This document shows, piece by piece, positions 9,485 through 22,200 of a stretch of DNA of 64,000 bases (the stretch's first letter is position 1; every line of letters begins with the position of its first letter). The notes below the pieces were generated by a model. It worked only from the letters and a program-made list of their open reading frames with translations. It was not told the DNA's origin and searched no databases. Location of the stretch: the NCBI GenBank assembly GCA_026315105.1, contig CM048755.1, positions 761,193,301-761,257,300 on the forward strand, written 5' to 3'. Source of the DNA: Locusta migratoria (Eukaryota > Arthropoda > Insecta > Orthoptera > Acrididae). Made by a program: the position numbers and the translations under genes.

Positions 9485-10460
9485 TTGGTTTTAACTCTTC
9501 CTCAAAGAATGAACGATACCTTCACGTATAATATAACTACCATCAACATCAACAGGATTCAAAGTGAGGTTAAATTCAGGGCACTCACAGACTTTTTATA
9601 CAGCACCAACGTAGACATAGGACTATTACAGGAGGTGTGTGTCGAACCTAACATAACAGGATATGTTACCATAGCGAACATCAGCAAAGAAGACCACACA
9701 GGCACTGCAATATTATTACGTGAAGGTATTCCTCATACTAACACAGTACGGCTTACCAATGGTAGAGGCATCTCCTGCACAGTCAATGGCGTTCAAGTCA
9801 TATGTTTGTATGCACCATGAGGTAATAATCGTCGACAAGAACGCTCCTAGTTTTATAAAAATGATTCGCCTTTCTTAATATATGGGTGTTCTGAGAACCT
9901 CGTTGAGGAGGAGATTTTAATTGTGTCATCTCGGCCAAAGATCAAACACCAAACCTCAATAAATGTTTAGAACTTGACCATCTAGTACACGGGTTAAAAT
10001 TAATCGATACGTGGTAAAAAGTTCACGGGGACCACATTGCTTTCACCCACATCACCGGCAATTCCGCCAATTGGATAGACCGCATTTATGTATCGGACGC
10101 GCTAAGATGTAAAGTCATGAACAGTGACATCGCGCCGGTTTTTTTCTCAGACCATAGTGTCCACCAATGTTACATAAACCTACGTCGACCACAAGTATAC
10201 CGTGGGAAGGGTTACTGGAAAATGAACACCAGCTTGCTGCAAGACGAACTGTTACATGAAGAAATCGAACAGGCGTGGACACAATTAAAACGTTGCCGGA
10301 AGCTATACAGGTCGACTATCGAATGGTGGCTGTATAAAGCCAAACCTAAACTTCGGTCCACAGCCAAACGATATGCATACCAAAAGTCTTATTGGCACAA
10401 ACAAATCATCGAATTTTACTTTTCAGGTCTCCGCCTACCGGCGCATCAAAAAGTATAAAG
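9485..10460 (+). pseudogene. Tx1-like endonuclease and linker
   Basis: APE-type endonuclease in broken frames. ININRIQSEVKFRALTDFL (N-terminal strand and Asn), DIGLLQEV (catalytic Glu) and the end CLYAP are in one frame (9485-9820). After a stop and shift the GGDFNCVISAKDQ block can be read at about 9905-9945, and FFSDHSVHQCYINL (SDH catalytic motif) lies in the frame 10117-10458. The linker to RT follows (GKGYWKMNTSLLQDELL). The order of motifs is complete, so this was a full endonuclease before decay. Confidence 0.8.
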
Positions 10461-10663
10461 CTAAGATCACAACTTTGTACCGGAAGCGAATGGAGGGCAC
10501 TATACTACGATCGCAACCCAAGGATGTAGCGTCCGAATAAATAGCGTCTCTTTACCACACCCTTAGAACAGTAAGGCGTGAAAGAGCCAAATTCATAGAA
10601 GCGATTGATGGTGCCAATAAGCAAAAGGACATTTCATCTAGAGTATGCAGCTATTATAAAGAC

Positions 10664-11530
10664 TTGTATGACATGCAGGAGATTAACGATACGCTATGCA
10701 ACAGCGTCGTAAGTGAAATAGAACCCGTCGTATCAAATGACGACAACCTGTCTTTGGAGGCACCGTTTAGTGAAGAAGATATCAAAGAGGCGGTCTTCAA
10801 TGCCGCAAACCGAAAATCACCTGGACCAGACGGACTTAGCGCCGAATTTTACAAACACTACTGGTCTATACTGGGCCCCACCTTAACCCAGCTTGCTAAT
10901 GAAATGTGGTACCTTCCAGCTGTACCACATGAGCTAAAGGATAGAATCATAATCCCCTTAACAAAACAGAAAAATAGTAAAAAGATTCACGAAATGCGGC
11001 CTATCGCCTTACTCAATGAAGATTACCACAAGGAGCATCAAACAACGAATGCAATCGGTGTTATATAAAATACTTGGAAGACATCAGCATGGGGCGCTGC
11101 CCGGACGGAGTGTGATATCAACCGCGTGTGAACTGCCTGATATTATATGTACACTGGCACACAACAAACAACCCGGCGCTTTGCTATTCCTGGACTTCGA
11201 AAAAGCATGCGACCGCTTGAGTCACGACTACCTGTTTAGGGTTATGTCGAAGATGGGTTTTGGACAACGACTTCTCCTCCTACTTAGGAAATGCATCTAC
11301 AACGCATCGTCACGAGTGCTGATTAATGGACACTTGACCAACCAAATAACAATTAGGAGGTCTATTAGACAAAGCTGTCCGTAGTCTATGGCCTTATACG
11401 CCATAGCGGTTGAACCCCTGCTTGCCAGCATCAATCGCACAGTTTCTGGAATTAAAATAGGAACAGAAGAAGCGGCGTGTATCGCGCACGATGACGACAT
11501 CAGTCTTGCAGTGTCATCTACAGAGCATTA
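10664..11530 (+). pseudogene. Tx1-like reverse transcriptase, truncated
   Basis: Frames 10664-11068 and 11016-11384 together give RT fingers and palm: SPGPDGLSAEFYKHYW, IIPLTKQKNSKKIHEMRPIA, LGRHQHGALPGRSVISTA, LFLDFEKACDRLSHDYLF (catalytic motif A), then SIRQSCP with the G of RQGCP changed to S and a stop directly after. The palm box reads AHDDDISLAV where AYADD is expected, so the active site is changed. Homology ends at about 11530. Confidence 0.8.
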
Positions 11531-11545
11531 ATCCACAGTGAAAAC

Positions 11546-12203
11546 GCAAGGATGGGGCCCCTCCACGCCCACGCCAACGTGGTGACCATCACAAAAGTTC
11601 TACTGTCACCTCCGTAATTAGGTTAGTTTGCTAAGGTGGATCACGGGATGTGGGAACCGCGATGTTATCCGTACGTGTGGGCACGATCACCCATTAATAC
11701 GGTACATCTGGAGATAGAATTGGTATGGGTATGCGAAGGTATGCGAAGGGTAAAGGTATGTAAGGGCAGAGGAAAAAAAGTGCCAAGGCAAGAGCCAAGG
11801 GAAAAAAAACCTCTGCGACAGTGGGGTAGGTATGAAGGGCAGTAGCGGTATGCTATCTGCGACAGATCATGCAAGGGTTGGTAATGTTAGTGATGGGTAT
11901 TTTCTCAGTACCATTAACTTTGCTAGGTTCGTCATAAAGAATCAGTCCGTTTTGATGCGAGGTTCTGCTGCAGCTGAGCTCCAATGATGCCTCCTGGGTC
12001 GGCTGCGGCAGTTTACCCGTTAACATCGGCTGTGGCAGAATACCTGTAACATAGCCAAGTCTGTCAAGGTAGTTAGGCAGTTCGGTCATAGAACTGGCTA
12101 AGTGTGCGGGACTGTTTAGGTTTGTTTGTGTTTAGTGCGATGAATATGGTTTCCCTGCTTTACCTGTAGGTCGTCTGTGGGCTCAGCTGGCATTGCCAGT
12201 CAG
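11546..12203. other. Unassigned DNA
   Basis: No gene recognised. 11700-11830 is purine-rich with tandem-like ggtatgcgaagg repeats. Frames in both directions (11636-11845, 11665-11874, 11853-12089) lack family features. Confidence 0.4.
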
Positions 12204-12422
12204 ATCCTTTCTTCCAGGAGTGCTAGTCTTGCAAGTTTCGCAGGAGAGCTTCTGTGAAGTTTGGAAAGTACGAGGCGAGGTACTGGCGGAAGTAAAGTTG
12301 TGAGGCGGCAACGTGAGTCGTGTCGGGATAGCTCAGTCGGTAGAGCGCTTGCCCGCGAAAGGCAAAGGTCCCAGGTTCGAGTCCCGATTCCGGCACACAA
12401 TTTTAATCTGCCAGGAAGTTTC
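12204..12422 (+). repeat. 107-bp repeat copy 2 plus tRNA-like SINE head
   Basis: After the 107-bp repeat (12204-12310) comes a tRNA-like segment at 12322-12395 with a good A-box (tagctcagtcggtagagc) and B-box (ggttcgagtccc). Its anticodon-like stem is ttgcc/ggcaa with loop cgcgaaa. The tail ccaggaagtttc ends the unit. It reads as a tRNA-derived interspersed repeat rather than a host tRNA gene. Confidence 0.75.
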
Positions 12423-12680
12423 AATAACACTTACTGTTCCTATCTTTTAGATGCAAAGTAATCTTTTCTGCAGCTTTCGTAGGTGGTTAAATTTTTCTTT
12501 GAAAATAAATTTTTATATGTTTTAGATACCGTTAATTGTCCAAAATCTGAGGTTTATAGATCTAATACGTTTTCCAAATTTCGTGAAAACTCATTTTTAC
12601 GGTAACTATAGATCATATCTCCATGAAATTTTATATGTACCAGTTAGACACAATTGTGATACAGCCTATTCATGTTTTAA
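12423..12680. other. Unassigned AT-rich spacer
   Basis: No feature recognised between the SINE-like unit and the RT fragment. Confidence 0.4.
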
Positions 12681-13270
12681 AATAACAGAAAAATATGTGC
12701 AGTAAATGTATACACTCATTTAATGCAATAATTGATTTGGCATTTGCTGATGACCTCGCTCTTTGCACCAAGAACATTCAAGAAACCAAACAACAAATAA
12801 AATCATTACAGGTAATAGTCCAGGGTATTGGCCTTCATATGTCTTTTGTAAAAACAGAAATAATACTAATGAAACCAACACCGGAAAAGAAAATTAGAAT
12901 TGGAGAACAAAACATAAAATTTTTTGAAATTGCTTGGGAGAAATAATAACACTCAACCTGAATGAGAAACCATCGTAGTAGAGTAGACTAAACAAAATTA
13001 ATTCAAATACAGCATGTTACCAAGAACACATATAACAAAAAGTCCTTTGAATTGTCGCAAAACTGAAATACTACAAAACAGTCACACAGCCGCAAATGAC
13101 ATATTATGGTAGTGAAACTATATATAAAACAACCAACAATGGAGCAATAAACAGATTACTTGTAATAAAAGATGTATATTCAGAACATGCATAAATAAAA
13201 AATACCAGATAGACGGAGTTTATAAACTAGCTTCAAATGAAACAGTTTATAAATAAAGCGAATGATAAGT
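12681..13270 (+). pseudogene. Orphan LINE reverse transcriptase fragment
   Basis: A short frame (12695-12946) carries the RT palm box AFADDLALCTKN, followed by ETKQQIKSLQVI and SFVKTEIILMKP, typical of the region after the ADD box in non-LTR RTs. Beyond 12946 the text is AT-rich with weak similarity in other frames (about 13040-13250). There is no upstream RT and no endonuclease. It is a different family from the Tx1-like element next door; I cannot name the clade. Confidence 0.6.
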
Positions 13271-13283
13271 ACAACGAAACGAT

Positions 13284-13765
13284 GAACTGCGTGATTCTGG
13301 TTTTGTAACTGCTACTGTGACGGGTGAGAGGTACTCCGATATGTTGCAGAATCGTATCATTCCCAACCTGGCTGATAATCACCTGCTGGAACGTAAGATT
13401 TTTATTAAGATGGCGTTCCACCACATATTGATAGACGCGTGAAAGATCTCTTGCACCCGTCATTTGGTGATGATAATGGTGGAACGCCATCTTGATAAAA
13501 ATCTTACGTTCCAGCAGGTGATTATCAGCCAGGTTGGGAATGATGCGATTCTGTAACATATCGGCGTACCTCTCACCCGTCACGGTAGCTGTTACAAAAC
13601 CAGAATCACGCAGTTCCTCGGAGAAAAAAGGCCCGATAACGGTAGATATGGTTCTAATAAAACCCTATGTCATTCCCAGCGTATGTATCAATTTTTACCT
13701 TTCTGTCTATAATATACCATGATTTATTAAGTTTTCAAATTTATACTGACTTGTTGATCACCCGG
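13284..13765. mobile_element. Mariner-type transposon rearranged into a fold-back
   Basis: Inverted arms 13284-13424 and 13479-13616 are near-identical over about 140 bp and separated by 54 bp. Both contain part of a mariner/IS630-type transposase. The plus-strand left arm reads TGERYSDMLQNRIIPNLADN and HLLERKIF, then after a frame slip DGVPPHIDRRVKDLLHPSFG across the spacer, the region with a catalytic Asp. The right end at 13765 (cttgttgatcacccgg) looks like the transposon terminus. The matching left terminus is absent; the inverted arm stands in its place. Confidence 0.75.
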
Positions 13766-13922
13766 TATATACACATATATATACAAGTTTATCAGCAGCA
13801 AAAGACGAAACCTAGTCTGCCTTGCAATTGGTAAGCAGCTGCAGAAAGACGCCTCGAAACACCAATTACGTAAATAAACAACCCTCCCCCTAACGCGTAC
13901 GGGTAAAATAAACCAGTAAATG

Positions 13923-14076
13923 TTTGTGGAATTTATGGGACTTAACTACGGGGTCATCAGTCCTTAAACTTACAAACTACTTATGAACTATCTTATACTA
14001 AAGACAGCACAAACATCCAAGCCCGAGGGGGGATTCGAACCCCTGACGGGGAACGGCCTTGCGCATTGTAGCATAG
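13923..14076 (-). repeat. tRNA-derived SINE, antisense, with target duplication
   Basis: Antisense main-family SINE with reversed B-box (ggggattcgaacccc). The perfect 15-bp duplication ataaaccagtaaatg lies at 13908-13922 and 14077-14091. The tRNA-like head is truncated. Confidence 0.9.
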
Positions 14077-14091
14077 ATAAACCAGTAAATG

Positions 14092-17000
14092 ACGCAAAAA
14101 CTGCTTTCTTTACATTAGTTTTTCTGTTACCCTCTTCAGATTATCCAGATCCGCTTGGGTCTGGTACAGAACGGGTGTGGCACGGTTATTGGCTCGACGG
14201 TAGCATCCTTACATCCTTACTTGCTCGTACAGCTGAACGCAGTGTGATGAGTAGCGAGCGTCATCTGCGTGCAAAAGCGGGCCACTGAACGTCATAAAAG
14301 CTTAGTTTACTGTTAGAAAAATAAATAAATAAAAAGCTTAATTTTAGCAGTAAAATTACCAAAAGATCCGTGTGAACTACCTGCTACTCCCTGCTGAAAA
14401 GCCTTGTTCCCTGGCCCAAATTGAGAACTCACTTGGTTCAAATTACTCTAATAACAGGAACTTAACGATACAGTGGCCAATATACGTAGCAGCTCACACG
14501 AAATTACACACATGCATTAATAAACAAGCCACCACAATTATAGTTATTTCATAAAGGTGAATGAGAAAAACATTTATGGCGCTACGGAACTTAAACATAA
14601 AAAAATTGCATCTGAGCTTGTTCTCAGCACTGGAGAAAAACAATATTAAATAAGAGGGGGGAGGTGTTTGAAAATTACAATTTATAGGCAAGTCAAAATT
14701 ATACTGAACTTAACTTGTTTATTCAGGTCGAAAGCAAGCAAAATGGGGAACCAATTTTGTTAATACAATGAAAGTGCATCTCATTTACTTAATCTAATAC
14801 TGACGAAGCCCAGCATTGAATTTAACATAAATTACACATAACTTAACGCTACTGGGGGGAGGATTTACAAACAACACTCACTCGCTCACACACACGCAAT
14901 GCAACAGCGAAACTCACCAAAATCAGTGTGCTGAAACGAGGCAGAAGCAGGCGCCGCTATCGTAGGCGAAATTCAGCAAACCCGGAGGTACCACACAACA
15001 CAATATTCAATAAAACTGCGAAGGTGGCTCTGGTCTGTCGTACCTGATTTGAGGTGGTGCGTGAGTATAGCAAAATTAAGTTGCATTTAGATTAGACCGG
15101 GCGACACACGGCTACGTTACATGTTCGCACTCCACTGAAAGTGAAGTGATTAAAAACCGGATTCATTACACAAAATCACGGCGGACTCTTAAGTTGCAAT
15201 CTGAGAGTAAACTATCTAGGCACAGGTTTAATGAGAAATGGCGTGAATTCAGGTGACTAGCTGCCAACCCCTGAAGTCGGAGTTCGGACGCACGTGTTTC
15301 CGAAAACCGATAAAAATGTATAAGTTCAATTTCCAAAAAATAAAAAATAAAATATTAACTACGCCATGCAACCCCTAGCAAAGTGTAGAATTTCATAAGC
15401 AAGCTATTGAAGGAGGTTGTACAAGGCTCGGAGAGAATTACTGACAAAGACTGAGTGCATACTATAAGTTCGTAGAAGAAACAGCAAAATTAAAATAGGC
15501 GGCGAGAGAAGATCGCGGAATGTTAGTGGAAATCAGAAGGATACACGCATAGTTATTTGCCTGATGGGCATGGAACAAACAACAGTGGAAGCTAAAGGCT
15601 TTGTTGTAAGAACCGAGCACGTGGAACACATATTACTCACGGGAGTAAACAATAAGAAAGATTTCACATGCACTGTACAATAATGAAAAACTCGTCTGTT
15701 AGAAATCAGGCCCCACAAAGCTAAAAGGAATTCACACAGAGTTCGTACACCGCCACATAATCACAAACGGTATGAATATTCCAGGCCGTTATCAAACTGC
15801 AACTATTAACACATACACCGCATTTATCTGTTAGAAATCACTGGATTGAAAAACTAGGACACAATTCCGCGCACGATCGGAAAAAATATTCCGAAAAAAA
15901 TGAATCTAAGTTCAAAAGTCTAAGTTAAACATGTTAGACAACGAATCACTATCATCTCCGCAGACACAAGAGCAGAACCAACCTTACATCATCGCGGTCC
16001 GAGCACCACCAAGCGGCCAGGAGGCGCGAAAGCTACCGGAAACTGGGCAAAACCAAGCAGTGGTGGGGAGAGAAGATCGCGTGACTCGCCCTGGAGAGGG
16101 CTCGTCGACTGGCTTGTAACCAAATGGTGTAGAAACCTCTTTGGTCGCATCAGCAGTAGAGGTTGGAAACGACTAACATTCGACTTTGAGCCAGAGAAAA
16201 CCATGCAAAGCAAGCTATTACCACCCACATTCAGACAGCCATTAGATGCTCACACATCCACTTAAAAGTAAAACAAGTACACATTCTCACAGGGACAGTG
16301 GCGTAGCGGAGAAGCCGTACTTATTGTCACATTCATAAGCAACTAATAAATTATTAAAATAACAAAATCCTAGCAATATTAACTAACATTTCAGAAACTA
16401 ATATTTTAAAAAATGAAGTAAAAAACTATTCCTCATCCCTTGGAAAGAGTGGGGTTCCAGTTTTAACAAGATGCTAATCTAGTGACATCAAATAAATTAC
16501 AATTTTATAAAAAATATATGGGAGACGATAGACGGTCGTCTTTCATCACCCCTACGTTAATTGAAAATTTGGATGTGGGCTGAGGTACTTATATTACATC
16601 AGAGACAGCAAACTTTTCTAAGCTAACATGTGGTTAGCTTATGGGCAACATAGAGAGTTGGGGCACGTCACTTAAACACAGCAAATACAAACAACAACAA
16701 CAACAAAAAACACAATATAAAATACTAATTCCTTTAAAAACTAAATCAACGGAGATACAGATGTGGCTCGTGAAACCACGGGATTGGGACAATATATATA
16801 ACAACCCAAAATTGACAAAGAAACATAGATAGACAAATCATAAATATAGAACATACATGACATTGAAACACAAACAAAAAGTATCACAAGATTGAATGTG
16901 TCCTGTTGTGTTGTATTACATGATTAGTAAGAAGTCTTATGAAAAATAGTGCATAAACAAGCAAAAACGCATGGATGAAATGTCTCCATAAGATCATTAG

Positions 17001-18031
17001 AGCCATGTTTTAAAATTACTGAGGGCGACCAGGGTCGCTACAGGGAAAGGCCCTCTTAGCAAGTGAATCGTTTTTCGCACTGTCAGAGCGTCCACTGTTT
17101 TGACTGCTCACACCACTTTTGCACCTGATGCTGTCCTTCACATTGTCGTCCACTCAACACTTGTTTTTAAGTCACAAACGCTGTTCTCATCGGTTAGAAA
17201 CGTAGGGGCCTTCGAAGAGCGAGGGAGACTATCTTCTAGCAGATACTGGGAGGAAACTAAAACCCACACACATAAGAAGATATTTTAAACGTTTGTGTCT
17301 CTTCCTCAGTTATTCAACTGCATCCGACGTGAATAGGAAGGGGTGGTTAGTGCACCTTGTTGCTGTGGTAGGTGGCCCGACGAGTGCTCAGGCTGACCAC
17401 CGGAAGAGCATAGCGGCGGCGAGTCGGACCGCGTCTTTTGTGTGCTGATAGCTTGGTAGTCGGCACTGTGTAGCCGCGCAGTTTCTGTCTTGCTGCTAAT
17501 CATACAAACTTGCCAGCTGGCACTGCTGGACCGGATGCCTGTTATGGGTATGGCAGGTCAGCCGCTCGTCTTCCGGCTTCATGCCAAACCCCTGGTAACT
17601 CCTATGTCGGTTTCTGTCCGCTCTCACATGCGAGGCTGGCGTGGAATCCAACTGATGTGTGCCTCCGTCTTGGCCACAGACCCTTCACAGGTCTTTCAAC
17701 ACTTTGGTACACATTGCTACCACAAGAGACCCTAAACTTACAAGGATCTCCATCATATCACAATCGTGGAGAGCTCTCGAATTCTTAAAAAAAAAATCAA
17801 TTGACATCAACAGATGTTTAGCCATAACATTTTAAAATTAAAACACTTATACAAAAATTAACACTTAAATTAACCAAATAGCGAATAGTTCTACAAATTA
17901 AATAGAAAACATTTTAACATTAAAGATACAATATTCACAGATATAAGAATTCTGTTTCAAATCAAATTGAAGCGTTAAACACAAAAATTTACATATTACA
18001 TTGAAATCACACAGAGTTACATATAAATAAC
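14092..18031. other. 3.9 kb unassigned DNA
   Basis: I see no gene or transposase in this stretch. It is mostly AT-rich, with somewhat more GC-rich patches at 15920-16250 and 17320-17720. Those patches give short frames on both strands (15931-16119, 15989-16228, 17306-17503, 17510-17788) with no recognisable motif. Much of it may be non-coding parts of elements I cannot name. No long tandem repeats. Confidence 0.4.
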
Positions 18032-18950
18032 AGTAAACAGAAGTGATATCTGGCGTTCCCGGGAAGCGTTATAGGTCCTCTACTCTTTCTTGTGTTTATA
18101 AACGATTTAGGAGACAATCTGAATAGCTCTCTTAGACTGTTCGCGGATGATGCTGTCGTTTATCTGTTAGTGAAGTCAACAGAGGATCAAAAACAACCGC
18201 AAAGCGATTTAGACAAAATTTCTATATGGTACAAAAATTGGCAATTGACACTAAATAAAGAAAAGTGTGAAGTAATACACATGACCACTAAAAGAAATAC
18301 GCTGAACTTCAATTACGCGATAAATCAGTCAAACCTTAAGGTCGTAAATTCTACCAAATACTTAGGAATTACAATTAAGGACTACTTAGACTGGAGGGAA
18401 CACACAGAAATTATTGTGGAGAAGGCGAACCAAGGATTACGTTTCGTTGGAAGAACGCTTCGAAGATGCACCAGCTCCACCAAAGAGACTGCCTACATCA
18501 CACTTGTGCGTCCTCTCCTGGAGTACTGTTGCCCATTTTGGAGCCCTCACCAGGTGGGACTGACGGAAGATATTGCGAATGTTCAGAGAAGGGCAGCTCG
18601 TTCTGTTTTATCACGTTACAAGGGGGAAAGGGTCACGGAAATGTTGCACGAATTGGGGTGGAAATCATTAAAAGAAAGAAGTTATTCACTGTAGCGTGAT
18701 CTGTTTGCAAAGTTTCAATCACCGACTTTTACTACTGAATGTGAAAATATTTTGCTAGCACTTACCTACTTAGGGAGACATGACCATCCCAATAAAATAA
18801 GAGAAATCAGATCGGAACAGTTTAAGAGTTCTTTCTTCCTGCGCGCTATTAGAGAATGGAACAGTAGAGAAAAGTTATGAAAGTGGTTAATGAACCCTCT
18901 GCCAGGCACTTAAATTTGATTTGCAGAGTATCTATGTAGATGTAGAAGTA
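18032..18950 (+). mobile_element. CR1-like LINE, 3' fragment
   Basis: 5'-truncated LINE starting at the RT block ISGVPQGSVIGP (with a frame error at gttcccgggaagcg). It aligns base by base with 51783-52678, shares that copy's 3' end (ctgccaggcacttaaatttg, then tctatgtagatgtagaagta) and differs mainly by point changes and a 15-bp insertion near 18683. Confidence 0.9.
18092..18880 (+). pseudogene. CR1-like RT C-terminal part
   Basis: The frame opens at FINDLGDNLNSSLRLFADDA (palm box FADDA) and continues through the thumb (IWYKNWQLTLNKEKCEVIHM, NSTKYLGITI, LRRCTSSTKETAYITLVRP, NVQRRAARSVLSRYKGERVT) to a stop at about 18694. The stop follows a 15-bp insertion relative to the 52 kb copy. The tail KFQSPTFTTECENILLALTY through AIREWNSREKL remains readable to about 18880. 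It lacks fingers and motif A, so it is a dead fragment. Confidence 0.85.
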
Positions 18951-19972
18951 GTTTTAGGGAGGCAAAGCTACCTTCATCCATGCTGCATGCAGTTCTATGC
19001 AAAAACTAACTACCAAGCCACTATGCAGCACTACGCAAACACTAACTACAAAAACTAACTACCTACAGCCCAGGTGCAATTTATTCTAACTACCGCGTGA
19101 GGCGGGGAGGGAGGTTTCTTGAGCCCGCTGGTCTGGTACCACATGCTGCAAATTCGAGGTTAGTGCCTGTAAACAGACTTACACTAATCGCTCACGCAGA
19201 GGCGAAAAAGCACAGTTACACATATTAATTAAATACGAGATAATACATCTTGGAAGTAGAACAAAAGAAAACACATGATCAAATGTACGAACACATAAAA
19301 TAAACACTACAAATCCACACATGTTGAACAATTCTAAGTTAATTAAGTGAGATCTAAGGAATTAGTGAATTACAATGTAACCCAATCTTATCGCAATCAT
19401 GCTGCTAAATTAAGAATGATAATTAATGGTTGCAGGAAATTCAGGGTTTACCGTCCTATTAATGTTAGACAGTTCTGTGTCCTCATTGTACACGTTAGGC
19501 GGACAGTTCCTTGACATTGACCTTGCCCCCCGACAACCCAATCTCTTTTCCCCATACTAGATAGTGTGCTGCCTCTCTGTGAGTGTCGCAATTAAATAGA
19601 GGTTAGTCGGTATTAATAATTCCAGCTGCTGAATAATTAAGAACTATAGTGTCCGTGAATTCAATACCAAATACAATTGTAGAATTCTCTTTCTCTCATA
19701 GTGCTTGAGCTGATTTGTACGTTACAAACTGCGTAACTCTACGACTCACAATTTCGTGAACTGCCTGAAGCATCCACTCCCATGGAGGTCTAACTTCGAA
19801 ATAAGTCAACCGAAGCGCTCTAGCTTAATGCGTGCCCACCGCCTTATATAAACATTATGCACAGCCTGAGATTATCCATTACCTCTTGAAAACTAGACCA
19901 AATAGTCTGCAATTGACCCTAAGTTTCTCATTTTTCTTTCCTCATTAGTAGAATGGAGAAGCTGATTCATGC
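18951..19972. other. Unassigned DNA
   Basis: No gene seen. 19000-19060 contains short repeats of cactaactac/aactaactac. The rest is AT-rich up to the left end of the long-inverted-repeat element. Confidence 0.4.
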
Positions 19973-21080
19973 CCATAAAATTGATATCAAATTAATTAGA
20001 GTAATTGTGTGTACTTAGAGTAATTGTGTGTACTTAGAGTAATTGCGTAATTAGAGTAATTGTATAATTGCAATTACGTGTACTTAGAGTAATTGCAATT
20101 GCATTTATTTATTTACTGTAATTACAATTATTGTTATTACACTTGCATGGGTTCACTCCTCCATGTCTGGCATGGAAATGAGGTCACCCCACTGCATCAA
20201 ACGACTATCTACATCACCCCCCACCCCTACCATACCTCGACCATTCCCAACTGATATTCTACAGTCATTAAGACACAGAGTGTCCGACGGACAGCAGCAG
20301 CATAAAAAGCATGCAATTACGGTAATTACATTTGGCTTCTGTAGTCGAGAGATTCCTGGTACAACCACAAATTGGCAGGAAGACTTTCCCCCATCCAATC
20401 CGGTGGGACATCTTCACACAGCACCTCTTTCCATACATAAAATCAAATGAGAGCATTCTGTTCGGTAACATGATAAAAAGAGCCTCAATTAGAGCTCATA
20501 TCGCATTCAAAATTAGATGTGCATATAGATGGATCATATAGAAGATCAATTGTAATGCCATATGTATGTACTCCCATTACTCTAGCAATTATATATTAAT
20601 TTCAATTGAAATCGACTGCCAGAATGTCTCTCTGAAAGCAGCAGTCCCAGCCATGGCTCTGATCCCACCTCTCCCCCCACCCAGCGCCTACACAATGAAG
20701 CCATGTGCGCAGACGCTGGCCACCTGCATCCTCCTCTGAAGCTGACCAGTCTCTATTGTATCTCACTCCGCCAGCTGTAGCAGTTGCGATCGATTCAGTC
20801 GGCCGATCGCGGAGGCCGACTGCCCACTCACTTGGCTTCAGCCCCCAGACAGTCATGTCCTTGTGTACATATGCTAAAGAAAAATATATCTTAGTGCACT
20901 TACAGGGTCCGCCACGGTGCAGGCGCAATTTTACCGGCCGGCAATTAAAACACCGCGCCCCGCGCCGAAAATTATTATTTAACCATGCCACAGCCTGTCT
21001 CCTGGCCGTCTGCCACAGCTGTGGTGGCTGCCTCCTGTGTGAAGCCCAAGCCGAAAAAAATTATTATTTTTTAACTGCAC
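19973..21080 (+). repeat. Left inverted arm
   Basis: Aligns in reverse complement with 22590-26285 once the jockey insertion is removed. Contains sub-terminal agtaattgtgtgtacttag repeats at 19996-20100 and a GC-rich inner part (20640-20990). Lacks about 55 bp that the right arm has near 26040-26100. Confidence 0.85.
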
Positions 21081-22158
21081 CACCGCCCGTTCCCCGGCGA
21101 CGCGGACACACAACGATGTGCAACACTACATTTACCAGCAGCACTTAGCGTTATTATTATTACTCGCCCTACACCTAACTGAAACGTGCTCTGTTTTTCA
21201 TAGTAACCACTCGAATGTCTAACACTAAATAGCACCTCACCCCCGCGCACACAAAACTATGGCAAAATGCTACATAATGATCATTACAATGTCTCTTGCT
21301 CTCTCTCTGAGGCGACGCACGCAAGAAAACAATTGAGCAATTGTGCTGTGCATTGCCCTCATCCATACAGTCCCGGCTAACATACGCTTTTAAAGATCAG
21401 TAGGAGAGATTACTGGGAGAGTCGAGCAAGGAGCTATATTAGAACATATTTTAGCCGATGGAATAACCACAGTTAGCAAGCGGTCGTTTTATGCATAACC
21501 TAGTGTTCTAGACGGAATTGCGAGTATCATAAGAGTCCGTGGCGTACACACAGATTGTTATAACCGGGAAATATTGGGCAAAGTTAAAATACCAGAGTGT
21601 TTAGAAGAATATTGTCGGAAGGCGTAGAACTGGTTGGGAGATAGCGATACATTGATCTAGGTTTAAGAATGAACGGGTCAAATGCAGAGAAAAAAGAATC
21701 TCAATTTCGGTAAGTGTCTGAAACCCAGACGTTGCCGCAAAGTACGTGTGATTTAGGCTCTAATGGAGGGGTGCTGTCAGAAATTTGTGTATGCAGTAGG
21801 TGAAAGGATTCTTTCACAATGGATTCCGGCCATGTAACACCTGTTATAGTCACCAGGGAGAGATTCTGCGCTCATCTGCCCCTTCCTGCAGAAGAAAAAT
21901 ATAATATTTCCAAACGCGATTACTGTAATTGCAGTGTGCTGATCAGAGAACTTGTAACCTAGATGCAGTGCGTAATAATATATAAATGTGGTCATGTGTG
22001 TGTATTGGACTATGACGTATGCGTATCTTTCATAAGCCTGACGCGTTTTTTCCCTACATAATACCTGTTCGAGAAAGGGCGACATAAGTTACATTAAAAA
22101 ACATATTTCTCACATTATCTACTGGATTGTTTTGCTTGTGCTATGCATTTATTTATTT

Positions 22159-22200
<42 letters not shown>

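Larger units (their letters stand above)
9060..11545 (+). mobile_element. Tx1/L1-like LINE, degraded, 3'-truncated
   Basis: Plus-strand non-LTR retrotransposon with the end of ORF1 (9189-9434), an APE endonuclease (9485-10170), a linker (10117-10460) and RT (10664-11530). The RT motif set places it near the L1/Tx1 group: SPGPDGLSAEFYK, RPIALLNEDY, HQHGALPGRS, LDFEKACDR, ISLAVSS. The sequence breaks off after the ADD box, so the C-terminal zinc-knuckle region seen in the second copy (56.2-56.7 kb) is missing. Many stops and frameshifts. Confidence 0.8.

Noticed and set aside
12322..12395. tRNA gene candidate with good A and B boxes
   Set aside because: It is part of an interspersed repeat, has a CGA anticodon-like triplet without the long variable arm expected of a serine tRNA, and the acceptor stem does not pair well.
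17510..17788. 92-codon plus-strand frame as an exon
   Set aside because: Overlaps another frame of similar length (17490-17735), has no family and lacks splice context I can support.
19000..19060. CRISPR-like short repeats
   Set aside because: Irregular aactaactac repeats with no spacer structure, in an insect-type genome.
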